Source: Glomus cerebriforme
Taxonomy: Eukaryota > Glomeromycota > Glomeromycetes > Glomerales > Glomeraceae
DNA length: 30,927 bases
NCBI GenBank assembly: GCA_003550305.1
Contig: QKYT01000850.1
Coordinates: forward strand, 3,264 to 34,190
Reading direction: 5' to 3'
The notes beneath the pieces are model-generated. The model was not told where the DNA came from, did not search any database, and was given only the letters and a program-made list of their open reading frames with translations. Shown here one piece after another: positions 21,715-30,927 of the stretch (positions are counted from its first letter, which is position 1; each line of letters starts with the position of its first letter). The translations under genes were made by a program, and so were the position numbers.

Positions 21715-21720
21715 CACGTG
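21715..21720. promoter_or_regulatory. CACGTG E-box upstream of SNF12
   Basis: The site is CCACGTGAG, 116 bp before the SNF12 ATG and just after the SINE-like insertion. It has the same core and a similar distance to the start as the SAD1 E-box. Confidence 0.35.
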
Positions 21721-21835
21721 AGTTAATAAATTGATAACCAGTTAAAAGATTGGGATTTCCTTATAAAAACTGTCTCTTCAATTTAATTAAATCATCTTCA
21801 CGCTTGTTTATTCTGATCTCAGTGAAATTTATAAC

Positions 21836-24426
21836 ATGAATTCTCAAAGAACTCCACGTCCAGTAGCACCTTCAGGCTACCCTAACCAATATTCACAAAA
21901 TGCTTTTGTTCTTACACCAGGAGTGCATCCTCAATACCAACGTCCAGCTTCATATCCTTATGGACAATCTCAGGTTAGTTTCATAACGAAAAAAACTTGC
22001 ATCATTTAATATCCGTAGAGCCAGCCTGTATTGATATGTCAAAGCTGTCAAAACCCAACATACGGCTCAGCTTTCCCATTTATGGTTTGCACCTGAAGCT
22101 CTCGGGTTTTATGCTTAGAATATATCAAACTTTAGTGTAACATACTTCTGCGTGCATATCAATATTAAGTTATGGAAAATAAACATTCATTTTTGAGCCA
22201 AGAACATTAATGTCTTTAATTTTCCTATTAGTACATTCAACCACACGCACAGATTCAAACACCACAAAGACTAACAATGGCAAACGCAAACCAACCGCAT
22301 TTAATTCATACTCCACAGCATGCTGGTCCTTCAACAGCGGCACAAATAATAAGGAAACGCAATCCTGAACCTATGATGAATAGTGGTATGCAACAAACAA
22401 AGTAAGTTTTGGTTGGGAAAGATTTTTTGTAAAAATTCGACCAAATTCGTATTTTCCTTTTGATTTTTATATAAAAATTGATTTTTTTTTTTGTTTAAAA
22501 TAGGAAAAAAAGAGCGCTTGACCGAAACATTCCGGAGAAAGTATGATTTTATATAATCCTAAATTCAAGCATTAATTCTGTTTTTAAAAGCAATTGTATT
22601 TATGTTTTTTTTAATCTATTGTAATAGCTTGATACACTTGTACCTGAGTCATGTTTATATACAGAACTTCAAAATTTTGAAAGGAGACTAGACGCGACAA
22701 TTATGAGGAAACGTCTTGAAGTACAAGAAACAATAAATAAGCCAATGAAGGTGATTCATTGTTATGTTTATTCTTTGTTTCTAAGTATAAAGAAGATTAA
22801 TTGAATCAATTGAGTCAAAATTTATATGATAGATTAAACGCACGTTACGAGTTTTTGTCTCCAATACAGCAGTCAATCAAAATCCTGTGCAGAAAGATAG
22901 TGAAAGTAATGACCTTGAATTTGGCGATGCAAATATTCCAGCTTGGATATTGAAAATTGAGGGAAGGCTACTTGATGTGAGTGAATTTTAATAATGTTAT
23001 TTATTTTTCGAAACAATGGAATAATATTTTTATAATTATATAACATTAGCCCGCAAATTCATCCAAGACTAATAAGGCTCCGTCTCGAAAATTTTCCACT
23101 TTTTTTAATTCTATTGTTGTTGAATTGGATAGAGATCCTGAAATGTATCCAGATAATACAATTGGGGCAAGAATTATAATTTTTTTTTCGTAATTTGACA
23201 TAAACTTTTATAATTGTTAAATTAATATTAACTTAATAATGTATAATAGTGGGATAAGCCTCATAATAATGAAGGAGTTGATGGATTCGAGATTAAGCGA
23301 AAAGGGGATAGCAATGTTAAATGTAAAATATTTTTAAATTTAGACCAACAACCTCGGAAATATAAATTGTCTCAAGATTTGGCAAATTTGCTGGATATAA
23401 AAGAAGAAACAAAAATCGGGATTATCTTGGCATTATGGCAATATATCAAGGTATTATATTATTCTCTGTTTGAATTTATGAGATCATGAGATGTGGGAAA
23501 TTAATTTTTAATTTAACCATAACTTATAGCATCATAATTTACAAGATAGTGAAGACAAAAGAATTATTAACAATGATCCGCGTTTAGAAACAGTATGTTT
23601 AATTAATTTATTTTATTTATTATTATTATGTTTATACAAAGTTTTCATAATATTAGTATTTTTCTCCTAGCTTTTCAGTCGTACGCGGATGGCTTTTCCA
23701 CAAGTGCCGGAATTAGTTAATATGCATTTGCAACCCATTGATCCTATAACTATAGACTATACTATTCGGTATGAATATCAATTTTATCTACTTCTGAATC
23801 AATATACTTAAGATCATCAAATGAATGATTATTATTTTTCCTTGAATTTTAAGAGTCGACAAAGAATTCCATCAATCAAGATATGCTTATGATATTGAAG
23901 TTGAAGTTGATGATCCTAATAAATTGAGACTTGCTTCCATTTTTACGAATAATGCGAGTCAAAGAGAAATACAAAATTTGGATGATAAGGTTTATTTCTT
24001 TAATATATAATTTTCGTTTATTTTAATTAAAAGATTAACCAATTGTTATTATAATATTAGATTGTTCAATGCGTACAAAGTATAAATAATTCGAAAACTA
24101 AACGAGACTTTTTATTAAATTTCGCGAAATCTCCCGTTGAATTTATTAACAAATGGGTTGCGAGTCAAAGTCGAGATTTAGAAGTAATTAAATTAATATA
24201 CTTAATTCTTATAATCATATATGATATATACGATATCTTATATTTATATTAATTTATCTAGGTCATATTAGGGGAAAGTAGAGTCAATCTTGAAGAACAG
24301 AGAAGATCCGAATTTTACAAACAGAGTTGGGTCAATGAGGCTGTATTCCATTATGCTACTGCACAGACTCAAAGAAAAATGCATGAATTATTAGGATCAA
24401 GTAGTAGAAATGATCAGAGACGATAA
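21836..24426 (+). CDS. SNF12: SNF12/RSC6/SMARCD, SWIB-domain chromatin-remodelling subunit (504 aa, 12 exons)
   Basis: A core subunit of SWI/SNF-type (or RSC-type) ATP-dependent chromatin remodellers in the nucleus. Exons: 21836-21973, 22232-22401, 22504-22540, 22628-22750, 22833-22976, 23050-23166, 23250-23450, 23530-23592, 23671-23768, 23854-23989, 24061-24183 and 24262-24426. Residues 1-100 are Pro/Gln/Asn-rich and disordered, and [13 protein letters not shown] follows. The helical [23 protein letters not shown] segment and the LRVFVSN strand match SMARCD proteins. The SWIB/MDM2-type domain covers about 273-350 ([14 protein letters not shown], then ALWQYIKHHNLQD, then [12 protein letters not shown]). 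The C-terminal helices ([29 protein letters not shown]) are also typical. Length matches human SMARCD (about 515). The sixth intron needs a GC donor. Sequence alone does not decide between Snf12 and Rsc6. Confidence 0.94.
23167..23249 (+). other. GC-AG intron in SNF12
   Basis: The exon ends ACAATTGGG and the intron starts GCAAGA and ends ATAATAG. This is the only junction that joins PDNTIG to WDKPHN in frame. The nearest GT (23190 area) shifts the frame and runs into a stop, so a GC donor is the simplest reading. Confidence 0.7.
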
Positions 24427-25362
24427 GTAAGTTCTGTACTACTATTGAAAATATTAGATGAGATTAGCATTTGAATGCATTTTTGCATAAATGGGGGGTA
24501 TTTCCTGTAAGTTAGTCTCAAGTATTCATTATTAAAATTATTCTTTATAAAAAGGAAATTTTGAACAGTAAAAATAATATCAATAATACTTATGCCCGTA
24601 TGCTGATGTTTCATTAATGGGTACAAAATGTCATCGCATTACACAAACAGATCTTTTTAACTTTTGCAATCAATTTTTTTCTAGGCTTGTTCAAACGTTT
24701 AAAACTTACCATAAAAGAATTTATAAACCCACATAAATGGTATAAGTAAATGTAAAAATAAGGTAATGTACGTAATGTAAAATAAATAACAAACTAACAT
24801 GCTGTGGAACCACTCTAATTAAAATTGTTTTGTTAATCCCATATATAAAGTAATGTCTCGCTTTTTTTCAAACTCGAATTACAGTTGTACATTTGGATAT
24901 TATTCATATTATTCAAAGTTCCACTACAACAAATACAAACAAGAAATTAATTAAAATTTGAAATTATCTGTTATTCTTTTCTTCTATTTCCCGGCCTTTT
25001 TTTTTTTTTTATTATTTCTCGAAACATTTTTCTTTCGATTACGATTTTAAATCTTTTCTTTCTTTTATTTTTCGAAATTCCCTTTCTCATACTTACTCTC
25101 TCCTTTCCTCTTTTCCAATACTTTCCTCCTTATTAATTTAACATAGAATTTTTTCTTTTTATATTACATTATAACCGCGTTAAAATAGGTTTAGAAACTT
25201 TAGAGCTTTTTTATTAACTTAATACTTGACGTGCTTGTCATCATTCAAGACTAGCAATAATTTAGTTCACTGAACTGAGGAAACCCTTAATAAAGAAATA
25301 ATTATTCAAATTTTCCTCAAATTTCAAAGGCGTAAAAGTTTTTAAACTTTAAATTAATAACA
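24427..25362. other. Intergenic region with long polypyrimidine tract
   Basis: This is the 3' flank of SNF12, then a plus-strand C/T-rich tract at about 24970-25132 (TTTTCTTCTATTTCCC, CTCTCTCCTTTCCTCTTTTCC), then the promoter of the small basic gene. A minus-strand 70-codon ORF at 24414-24626 is not supported. Confidence 0.6.
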
Positions 25363-25632
25363 ATGTCAATAATTAAAAAAATTAAATCTCAATATGAAAT
25401 GTGGAAAGTAACAAAATATACTAGACGAAGATCTACTATGTCGCCAGAATTTGAACGAAAAGATCCTGATTTTTACAAGCAAAATTACGTTAATGGAGTT
25501 TATTTAAATTATGCTAGTCCTGATTCACCTTCTTCTTCAAAAAGAAATAGTAGGAGTAGTTCTAATTACGTAAAAAGGCATAGTAAATCTCAAAAAATTG
25601 TTAGGTGTAGTGAAACTTATAATTCATGTTGA
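25363..25632 (+). CDS. Small basic hypothetical protein (89 aa)
   Basis: A single-exon ORF with an ATG start and TGA stop. Residues 1-22 are a Lys/Arg-rich helical segment (MSIIKKIKSQYEMWKVTKYT), then RRRSTMSPEFERKDPDFYK and the aromatic block NYVNGVYLNYASP. A Ser/Arg/Lys-rich tail (SSSKRNSRSSSNYVKRHSKS) could be phosphorylated. It has no signal peptide or membrane span. Codons are less AT-extreme than the flanks, and the frame has a structured N-terminal half with a low-complexity tail, which favours a real gene. I cannot name a family. The long polypyrimidine tract upstream may belong to its promoter or 5' UTR. Confidence 0.6.
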   Translation: MSIIKKIKSQYEMWKVTKYTRRRSTMSPEFERKDPDFYKQNYVNGVYLNYASPDSPSSSKRNSRSSSNYVKRHSKSQKIVRCSETYNSC

Positions 25633-26952
25633 ATTATATTTATTCACTCAATGTGTGATTTAACCCAATGATGAGTTTTACACGTCAAAACAAATCATTA
25701 ACCTAAGGGGGGAATAATGCTATGTATTGTAATAAGGTAAAAACGAATACTACTTTTCTCTTTAAAATAATAATAAAATGCTAACATTTAATCTAATTCT
25801 TTAGATCATTTACAATGCGAATCAAAAACCCCTTTTCGTCTCACTGAATTCATTCATTTCCTTCAAATTAAGCTTCTTCCTTGGGTTTTCCTTTTAATTT
25901 TCAATTTTGTTTCTTATTTAAAAATTTATGATTATGATTTTTGTTACGGGGGGTTTTTTTTTAAAAAAAATTTCAACTTTATATAATGTATTTGTATCAT
26001 GAGCATTAATTCGTACTTTTATTATTTTTTTGCATCTCACTTTCATTTTCATTGGTTTTAATTGCGCTAATTGGTTTTTTTTCTTATTTGTTAGTGACAA
26101 TTCGAATTATTATTAATTGAGGCTTAGATCTTTTCAAACTGATGTCATTATTTTTATTTTTTAATTATCCTTATTTAACTTAGGATGTATAATATATATA
26201 TATATATACATATTAAAAATATTGTATTTTTGATTGCCTTAATTACTAAACAAATATTTTTATTGTGATCTTTGAATATATACAATAATTGCCATAATTA
26301 TTATACGTGATTTTGTTTTGTAAATACATACTGATTTATTATAATTCTTATTATTAAAGAACCACAAACCCTACAAGAATCAAGATTCATTCATAGTTAT
26401 CTGGCTATTCTTCCTATTCCATCTATCTATTAAATTCACCTTTCATTCAGTATCACCTAACCTCTGTAACCCCCATTTGTTTTCCAACTTAGGCACAACG
26501 TTAAGGCTGGATTATGAAGTAAATCACATATCCTTCTTCCTCCCGTAAACCAATCAACCGTTCAAATCTGAACTACTCTTTTCCATCATCGAATAGCCTA
26601 AATAAAAGGTCAAAGTTAAAATTTTGAATCAATGGCCATAGTTCGAAACCGCCAAATTAGTCAAAATTAAATAAAATACGAAAAGAAGTTTGGTACATTC
26701 TTGAAATGAGGCTGGCTTACCCTATCTTTTGAAAAATTGGCAACCCCCACAAAATTCGATCACGATCTACTGCTCAATTTATTTATATCACCTGACTAGA
26801 TATCGACGGGATATTTTTCAACCATCTATAGGCGAAGTTTGGTAAGACAGTTGTCGATAATTTTATTTTCAGTTGAAAAAAAAAATTATTTTCCATGAAT
26901 AATTTATATTTGTCATTTTTATCATTAGTACCATAAACTTGATTATTTGAAA
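25633..26952. other. Intergenic region upstream of ERG3
   Basis: This 1.3-kb stretch has poly-T tracts, a (TA)n run near 26195 and a GC-richer part at 26500-26870 that probably holds the ERG3 promoter and 5' UTR. The site ATCACCTGAC (26787-26796) lies 157 bp before the ERG3 ATG. A minus-strand 60-codon ORF at 25918-26100 is not called. Confidence 0.6.
26787..26796 (+). promoter_or_regulatory. SRE/E-box-like site ATCACCTGAC upstream of ERG3
   Basis: The site combines an ATCAC half like that of sterol regulatory elements with a CACCTG E-box core. SREBP-type factors control ERG3 in several fungi. One site match is weak evidence. Confidence 0.2.
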
Positions 26953-28139
26953 ATGGATATAGTATTAGATTTTACGGATGAATATCTTTTTGATGATTTA
27001 TACGCGCGTTTTTTCCCATTAATTCAAGCAAATTCCATCTCTAGCACGAATGGCACAAATGGAATACCAATTCCAAATGTATTTTATCTTCCTCGGGATA
27101 ATATTTATAGACAATTTATATCATTATTTATAATTACATTGTTTTTTGTGTATTTTTTTTATTTTTTCTTTTCAACCTTATCATATATTTTTGTATTTGA
27201 TAAAGAATTAATGAAACATCCAAAATTTTTGAAAAATCAAATAGCAAAAGAAATAAAATTATCTACTCTTGGTTTTCCTATTACTAGTTTTATTACTGTA
27301 CCTTGGTTTCTCGGTGAAGTTAGAGGTTATTCTGGTTTATATGAAGATATTAATCAATATGGATTGTTATATGCCGTATTCTCTGTATTTTTGTTTTTAT
27401 TCTTTACTGATATGTGTATTTATTGGATTCATCGATGGTTACATCATCCGCTCATTTATAAGCACTTACATAAGGTATTTATCTTTTTGAACTTTTTTAT
27501 CCTCAATTAAGTTATCTTTCTAACTCATATTATTTTGATATAATTATATTAGGCTCATCATCGTTGGATTAGTAAGTATTTATTTATTTTTTTATTTAGC
27601 TTCTTGTACCTAAATGAAAATATTTAACTAAATTTATTTATTTAACTTTCAATTATAGTTCCAACACCTTACTCATCTCATGCATTTCATCCGTTAGATG
27701 GATACCTTCAATCTGTTCCATATCATATTTTCGTATATTTATTTCCTTTACATAAATTTCTTTATATAAGTTTATTCGTTTTTGTGAATCTCTGGACAAT
27801 TATGATTCATGATGGTAACATTATATGATATATATATATATTTTTTTAGTAAATTATTATTTTTTTTTGTTTCTAAAAACTCTCTTTTTTTGGATTATAG
27901 GCGAATTTCTTACATCAGGATCATTTGTTAACGGTGCAGCTCATCATGTTCTTCATCATTTATATTTCAACTATAATTATGGTCAATATTTTACTATTTG
28001 GGATAAGATTGGTGGTAGCTACAGAAAGCCTGGTGATGAACAATTTGATATTAAGAAAAAGAAAGATCAAAATATCTGGAAAAAGCAAGCTATGGAAGTT
28101 GATTCATTTGACGAAAATGGAAAAGAAAAGAAATCTTAA
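26953..28139 (+). CDS. ERG3: ERG3, C-5 sterol desaturase (311 aa, 4 exons)
   Basis: Introduces the C5-C6 double bond into late sterol intermediates in the ER membrane, using an iron centre held by histidine clusters (fatty-acid hydroxylase superfamily). Exons: 26953-27474, 27553-27571, 27659-27814 and 27901-28139. The start is the first ATG; an in-frame TTG lies two codons upstream. Hydrophobic spans lie near 55-80, 108-122, 135-155 and 210-235. The histidine boxes are HRWLHH, HKAHH (split across the 19-nt exon 2) and [33 protein letters not shown] and [12 protein letters not shown] are family signatures close to yeast Erg3. The C-terminus KEKKS fits a KxKxx ER-retrieval signal. It is shorter than yeast Erg3 (365 aa), mainly at the ends. 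The gene converges on SMD1 (455 bp apart). Confidence 0.96.
27553..27571 (+). other. 19-nt microexon carrying an ERG3 histidine box
   Basis: This exon encodes AHHRWI plus one base and completes the HKAHH iron-ligand box. It lies between a GTATTT-donor intron and a GTAAGT-donor intron. Skipping it would shift the frame and destroy the active site. Confidence 0.8.
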
Positions 28140-28593
28140 ATATAATGTTTTAAAAATTTTACTTTAGTTTCTTAATGTTAAATGTTATTTTATTATTAAT
28201 ATTAATTCAAAATAAATAAATTTATTACAAACTTTATTATTATTATTATTATTATTTACTGTTTTTATTGATAAAAATATTTTATTCGTTTTACAAACCA
28301 TAATATATACCTACCTACCTGTAAGTTATTCAAATAATACCTTTGTTTAATCTTTATTCTTTACATACCATTTAGAATTCCAGTTCTTGAGCTTAACAAC
28401 ATAAGAACTTTCATAAAAAAAAAAAAAGTTGAACAACCAAATACACCATCTCAATTAAAAGGAAAAAATTTGTCTCAAGAAATTTGATTAACAAATTATA
28501 CAAACCATATATTTTAACTGCAAAAGAATTGAATTAAAATCTTTTATCTATCACACATAATTTTATTATCTTTGATATTAACCCTTTTTTTTT
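28140..28593. other. Convergent 3' region between ERG3 and SMD1
   Basis: This AT-rich spacer holds the 3' UTRs of both genes. It contains a (TTA)n microsatellite at about 28233-28256. No ORF is seen. Confidence 0.65.
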
Positions 28594-29247
28594 TTAACGA
28601 CCACGACCACGACCACGAGCACCACGTCCTCTCCCACGTCCACGTCCACGTCCAACACCAATGGCTACATAATTAAATAATATTGTTAGTTTTTGTCTTT
28701 TATACAATTCTAATTTATCAATTTATCCCATATGCCCATTGAATCATAAAAAGGGAGAGGAAAATAATAAAAATATAACATACCTTCTTTTTTCTTGGCT
28801 TTAGCCTTTGGTGTATCATCAACTAACAATGTATCCAATGGAAGTGAATCAGGTAAAATATAATATCTAATGTTATTCCCTCTAATGCTTAAAGAATCTA
28901 AATTAACAGGATCTTTGTTTTTTACAGTCATTTTAACTGTTTTAAGATGAGTATTCATACTCATATCAACACCTATTTAAAAAGAATAATTTTAATAATT
29001 AAGGGAAATTTTAAAAAATTGGAATATTATGCAACACATACCAGTAATTGTTCCATGAACTATCGTCCCATTTTTTAGTTCTATCGTGACGGTTTCATTA
29101 TTCAATTTCATTAAAAATCTATTAAATACGAAATTAAAAATTAATAAATATATTTTTCTATTATACACTACAATCTTTAAACAATCCTTTAACGGACTAG
29201 ACCAGTTTAAAAGAATAATAATAATTTACAGACCTTACGAGTTTCAT
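28594..29247 (-). CDS. SMD1: SmD1, core spliceosomal Sm protein (116 aa, 4 exons)
   Basis: A component of the heptameric Sm ring on U1, U2, U4 and U5 snRNAs, assembled in the cytoplasm and acting in nuclear splicing. Minus-strand exons: 29247-29234, 29118-29042, 28972-28784 and 28664-28594. The first exon has only 14 coding bases. Splicing gives MKLVRFLMKL at the start, as in human SmD1. Sm1 ([20 protein letters not shown] and onward) and Sm2 ([15 protein letters not shown]) motifs follow, then [12 protein letters not shown] and a basic linker. The tail is GR dipeptides ([21 protein letters not shown]), substrates for symmetric arginine methylation that aids SMN/Gemin-type assembly. Length is close to human SmD1 (119). 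Confidence 0.97.
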
Positions 29248-29699
29248 GGTGAATTACTTTATTACTTTATTTATTTACTTTGGAAACGAAGTTTGATGCT
29301 ATAATGGTTTAAAAAAAAAATTCATCACATGATTATGCACATGATTACGCACGTTACACGACTGAAAACCTCTATTGCGGAATTATATAAATTTTGCCCA
29401 GAAAAGTAGTTAATTTCAGCCAGCTTTCATTAGGTGTAAACTTTTTTCTTTGGGTGCAAGAACGATTATCAGTAACGTGTAAATGACAATGTTGAGATTA
29501 GATTTTATCTTGCGCATGTTATCATCTAAAATAATCTTCAATTTTTTTAGAGCAGCATCATAGTACTGAATTGTTTCTTTTTATATGATTAATTTAAAGT
29601 TTGAATATCAATGCGAGTTATTTGATGTACCACATGACATGTTGTCTACTTTTAATTCTACACATAAAAAAGTAAACTATATTTTTGGACAAAACTCTA
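29248..29699. other. SMD1 upstream region
   Basis: It holds the 12-bp tandem repeat near 29326 and probably the SMD1 promoter. A plus-strand 72-codon ORF at 29086-29304 overlaps SMD1 and is not called. Confidence 0.6.
29326..29360 (-). promoter_or_regulatory. 12-bp tandem repeat CACATGATTAYG upstream of SMD1
   Basis: There are two adjacent copies (29326-29337 and 29338-29349) that differ at one base, followed by a partial third copy, CACGTTACACG. They lie about 80-110 bp upstream of the SMD1 start. The CACATG/CACGTT cores resemble degenerate E-boxes. Confidence 0.35.
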
Positions 29700-30490
29700 T
29701 ATTGACAGTCAACTTGTAATCAACCTGTATGTCATTTGACAACCATAATTTCATAATATATATATATATTAACCTATTAATAAAAAAAAAAGTTTATTAA
29801 TTTAATCAGTTTTTCTTCCCAGCTGGGGTTAAGTTCCCGACCAGGCGAGTTTTTTTTAATTCTTAGCGGGTTGGGTGTGTAATGTAAAGAAAGGGAGAGA
29901 AATAAGCATTTTGAAATATAAAGACTAGTGAAATAAATCTCTGCGATAATTACCGTAAATAAATTGTGGAATAGAATCAGATGTTTTAAATTTGAAAATT
30001 GTTATTAACCCTGTTTTTTACATTATCTCTAACTATATATATATATATGCGTCATGAATAGTGTTTTTGGTCAAATTAATTAAACTATTCTAATTCTGGT
30101 CAAAATTAACATAATTTCAATGATTAAAACATATGATTTTTTTATACATATGATTCTATAAAAAATTTCTTGGCAAATTACTTAATTTGCATAAAATAAT
30201 AAATTATGATGTACAGTCTAATGAGCAGTCCAATAAAATAATATATTTGATAAATTTGGTACGCACATGCGAAAGATTTTCTCAAAAAAACAAAAATCAG
30301 GATGGTTAACAGGATTGTCAAACAATAAATTCATTATATATATATTAAAATATATTAAATATGCATATTAATATATTAATATTAGATTGTTATATGAACC
30401 TGCAGATTCACTTGAAATACATTGTTAGAAAAATCCTTCTAGTCTATTTTGATTAATTTTAATAAGAAATATTTGGAAATCTTTTTAAAA
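29700..30490 (+). repeat. Dispersed repeat copy B (about 0.79 kb), direct copy of 2497-3240
   Basis: It carries the same ordered blocks as copy A: AGTCAACTTGTAATCAACCTG; the GC-rich module at 29814-29878 with GTTCCCGACC, GGCGAG, T8 and AGCGGGTTGGGTGTG; GGATTGTCAAACAATA; and CTTCTAGTCTATTTTGATTA. AT-rich segments between blocks have diverged in length. The TATATAAG box of copy A is not kept (GTGTGTAATG here). No ORF is seen. Confidence 0.8.
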
Positions 30491-30927
30491 GATGAAAGAT
30501 TTAAAGGTATAAAAAACTACAAACTATTCTTTTAAGTTTCGTAATTCGAAACTTACAGAAAGTATATTTTACTTTTCGTAGAAAATTGAATATTGACTTG
30601 CCCAAAATGGTAAAAAAATATGTTATCATGAAAAGACAAAGACATTTTTTCTTTATCAATCTAGCAAGTCCTATTCCTTTCTAATCATTGAAATATGTTG
30701 TGGGCAAGATTTGTGCTCGTACATTGCATATTTTATGGCTAAAATATTTTTTAAACGAGAATCGGACAAATGGTCCGTTTTTTTTTTTTGTTAAAAAGGT
30801 TAAAGTCTCCGTTCTCATAACCATAAAAGAATTTTAAGATTATTTAAAATTAATAAATATTTTTTTATTGAGTAACTGTCACTTTCCTAATTTGAACATA
30901 ATGCTTTATGTATTTTTTTTATCTTGA
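30491..30927. other. Terminal AT-rich stretch, nothing recognised
   Basis: This stretch has poly-T runs and no usable ORF. The local palindrome AGTTTCGTAATTCGAAACT near 30535 is the only structure I noticed. Confidence 0.5.

Larger units (their letters stand above)
21378..21835. other. SAD1-SNF12 intergenic gap with inserted element
   Basis: This 458-bp gap contains the SINE-like insertion and an E-box, annotated separately. The remainder is the SAD1 3' flank and the SNF12 promoter, in which no TATA box is obvious. Confidence 0.6.

Noticed and set aside
24414..24626. Minus-strand 70-codon ORF in the SNF12 3' flank
   Set aside because: It overlaps the SNF12 stop region, has no motif and has AT-driven composition.

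Overview
The window looks like nuclear DNA of an early-diverging fungus, most likely an arbuscular mycorrhizal fungus (Glomeromycotina, Rhizophagus-like). The organism is an inference. It rests on very AT-rich sequence with many homopolymer runs, genes broken by many short GT-AG introns (mostly about 50-110 nt), a Zn2Cys6 regulator, an ERG3-type sterol desaturase, and a lineage-type membrane protein with a large ectodomain. All gene models were spliced by eye. Every exon set closes in frame, and the conserved proteins read through their junctions as expected for their families.

Layout. Positions 1-3240 hold dispersed-repeat DNA: an inverted pair of repeat arms (about 1-270 and 2420-2645) and a hairpin-bearing repeat (about 2497-3240). 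Between the arms lies a three-exon minus-strand gene (619-1002) for a small cysteine-rich secreted protein with two Kex2-type KR sites. A small Ser/Thr-rich ORF sits at 4218-4478. An 11-exon gene (5823-9271) encodes an 887-residue membrane protein with a signal peptide, a glycosylated beta-rich ectodomain, a bacterial-type (SbsA/Big_5-like) Ig domain and about six membrane spans. An 8-exon gene (10830-14516) encodes a 1028-residue Zn2Cys6 transcription factor.

From 16283 to 24426 three nuclear housekeeping genes run head to tail: CBF5 (pseudouridine synthase of H/ACA RNPs), SAD1/USP39 (inactive ubiquitin-protease fold protein of the spliceosome) and SNF12/RSC6/SMARCD (SWIB-domain chromatin-remodeller subunit). 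A 154-bp SINE-like insertion with a perfect 16-bp target-site duplication lies between SAD1 and SNF12. A small basic protein of unknown function (25363-25632) follows, then ERG3 (26953-28139), which converges on the minus-strand gene SMD1 (28594-29247), a core spliceosomal Sm protein. A second direct copy of the hairpin-bearing repeat (about 29700-30490) closes the window.

The genes do not form one pathway. CBF5, SAD1 and SMD1 share a nuclear RNA-processing theme. ERG3 serves ER sterol synthesis. The secreted protein and the membrane protein are the accessory, probably lineage-specific genes. The points most worth following up are the secreted peptide gene inside repeat arms, the SINE-like insertion, the repeat with a conserved RNA-like fold, the Ig-domain membrane protein, and several splicing oddities (a GC-AG intron, 19- and 27-nt microexons, a stopless 84-nt intron, and competing donors at the SMD1 start).
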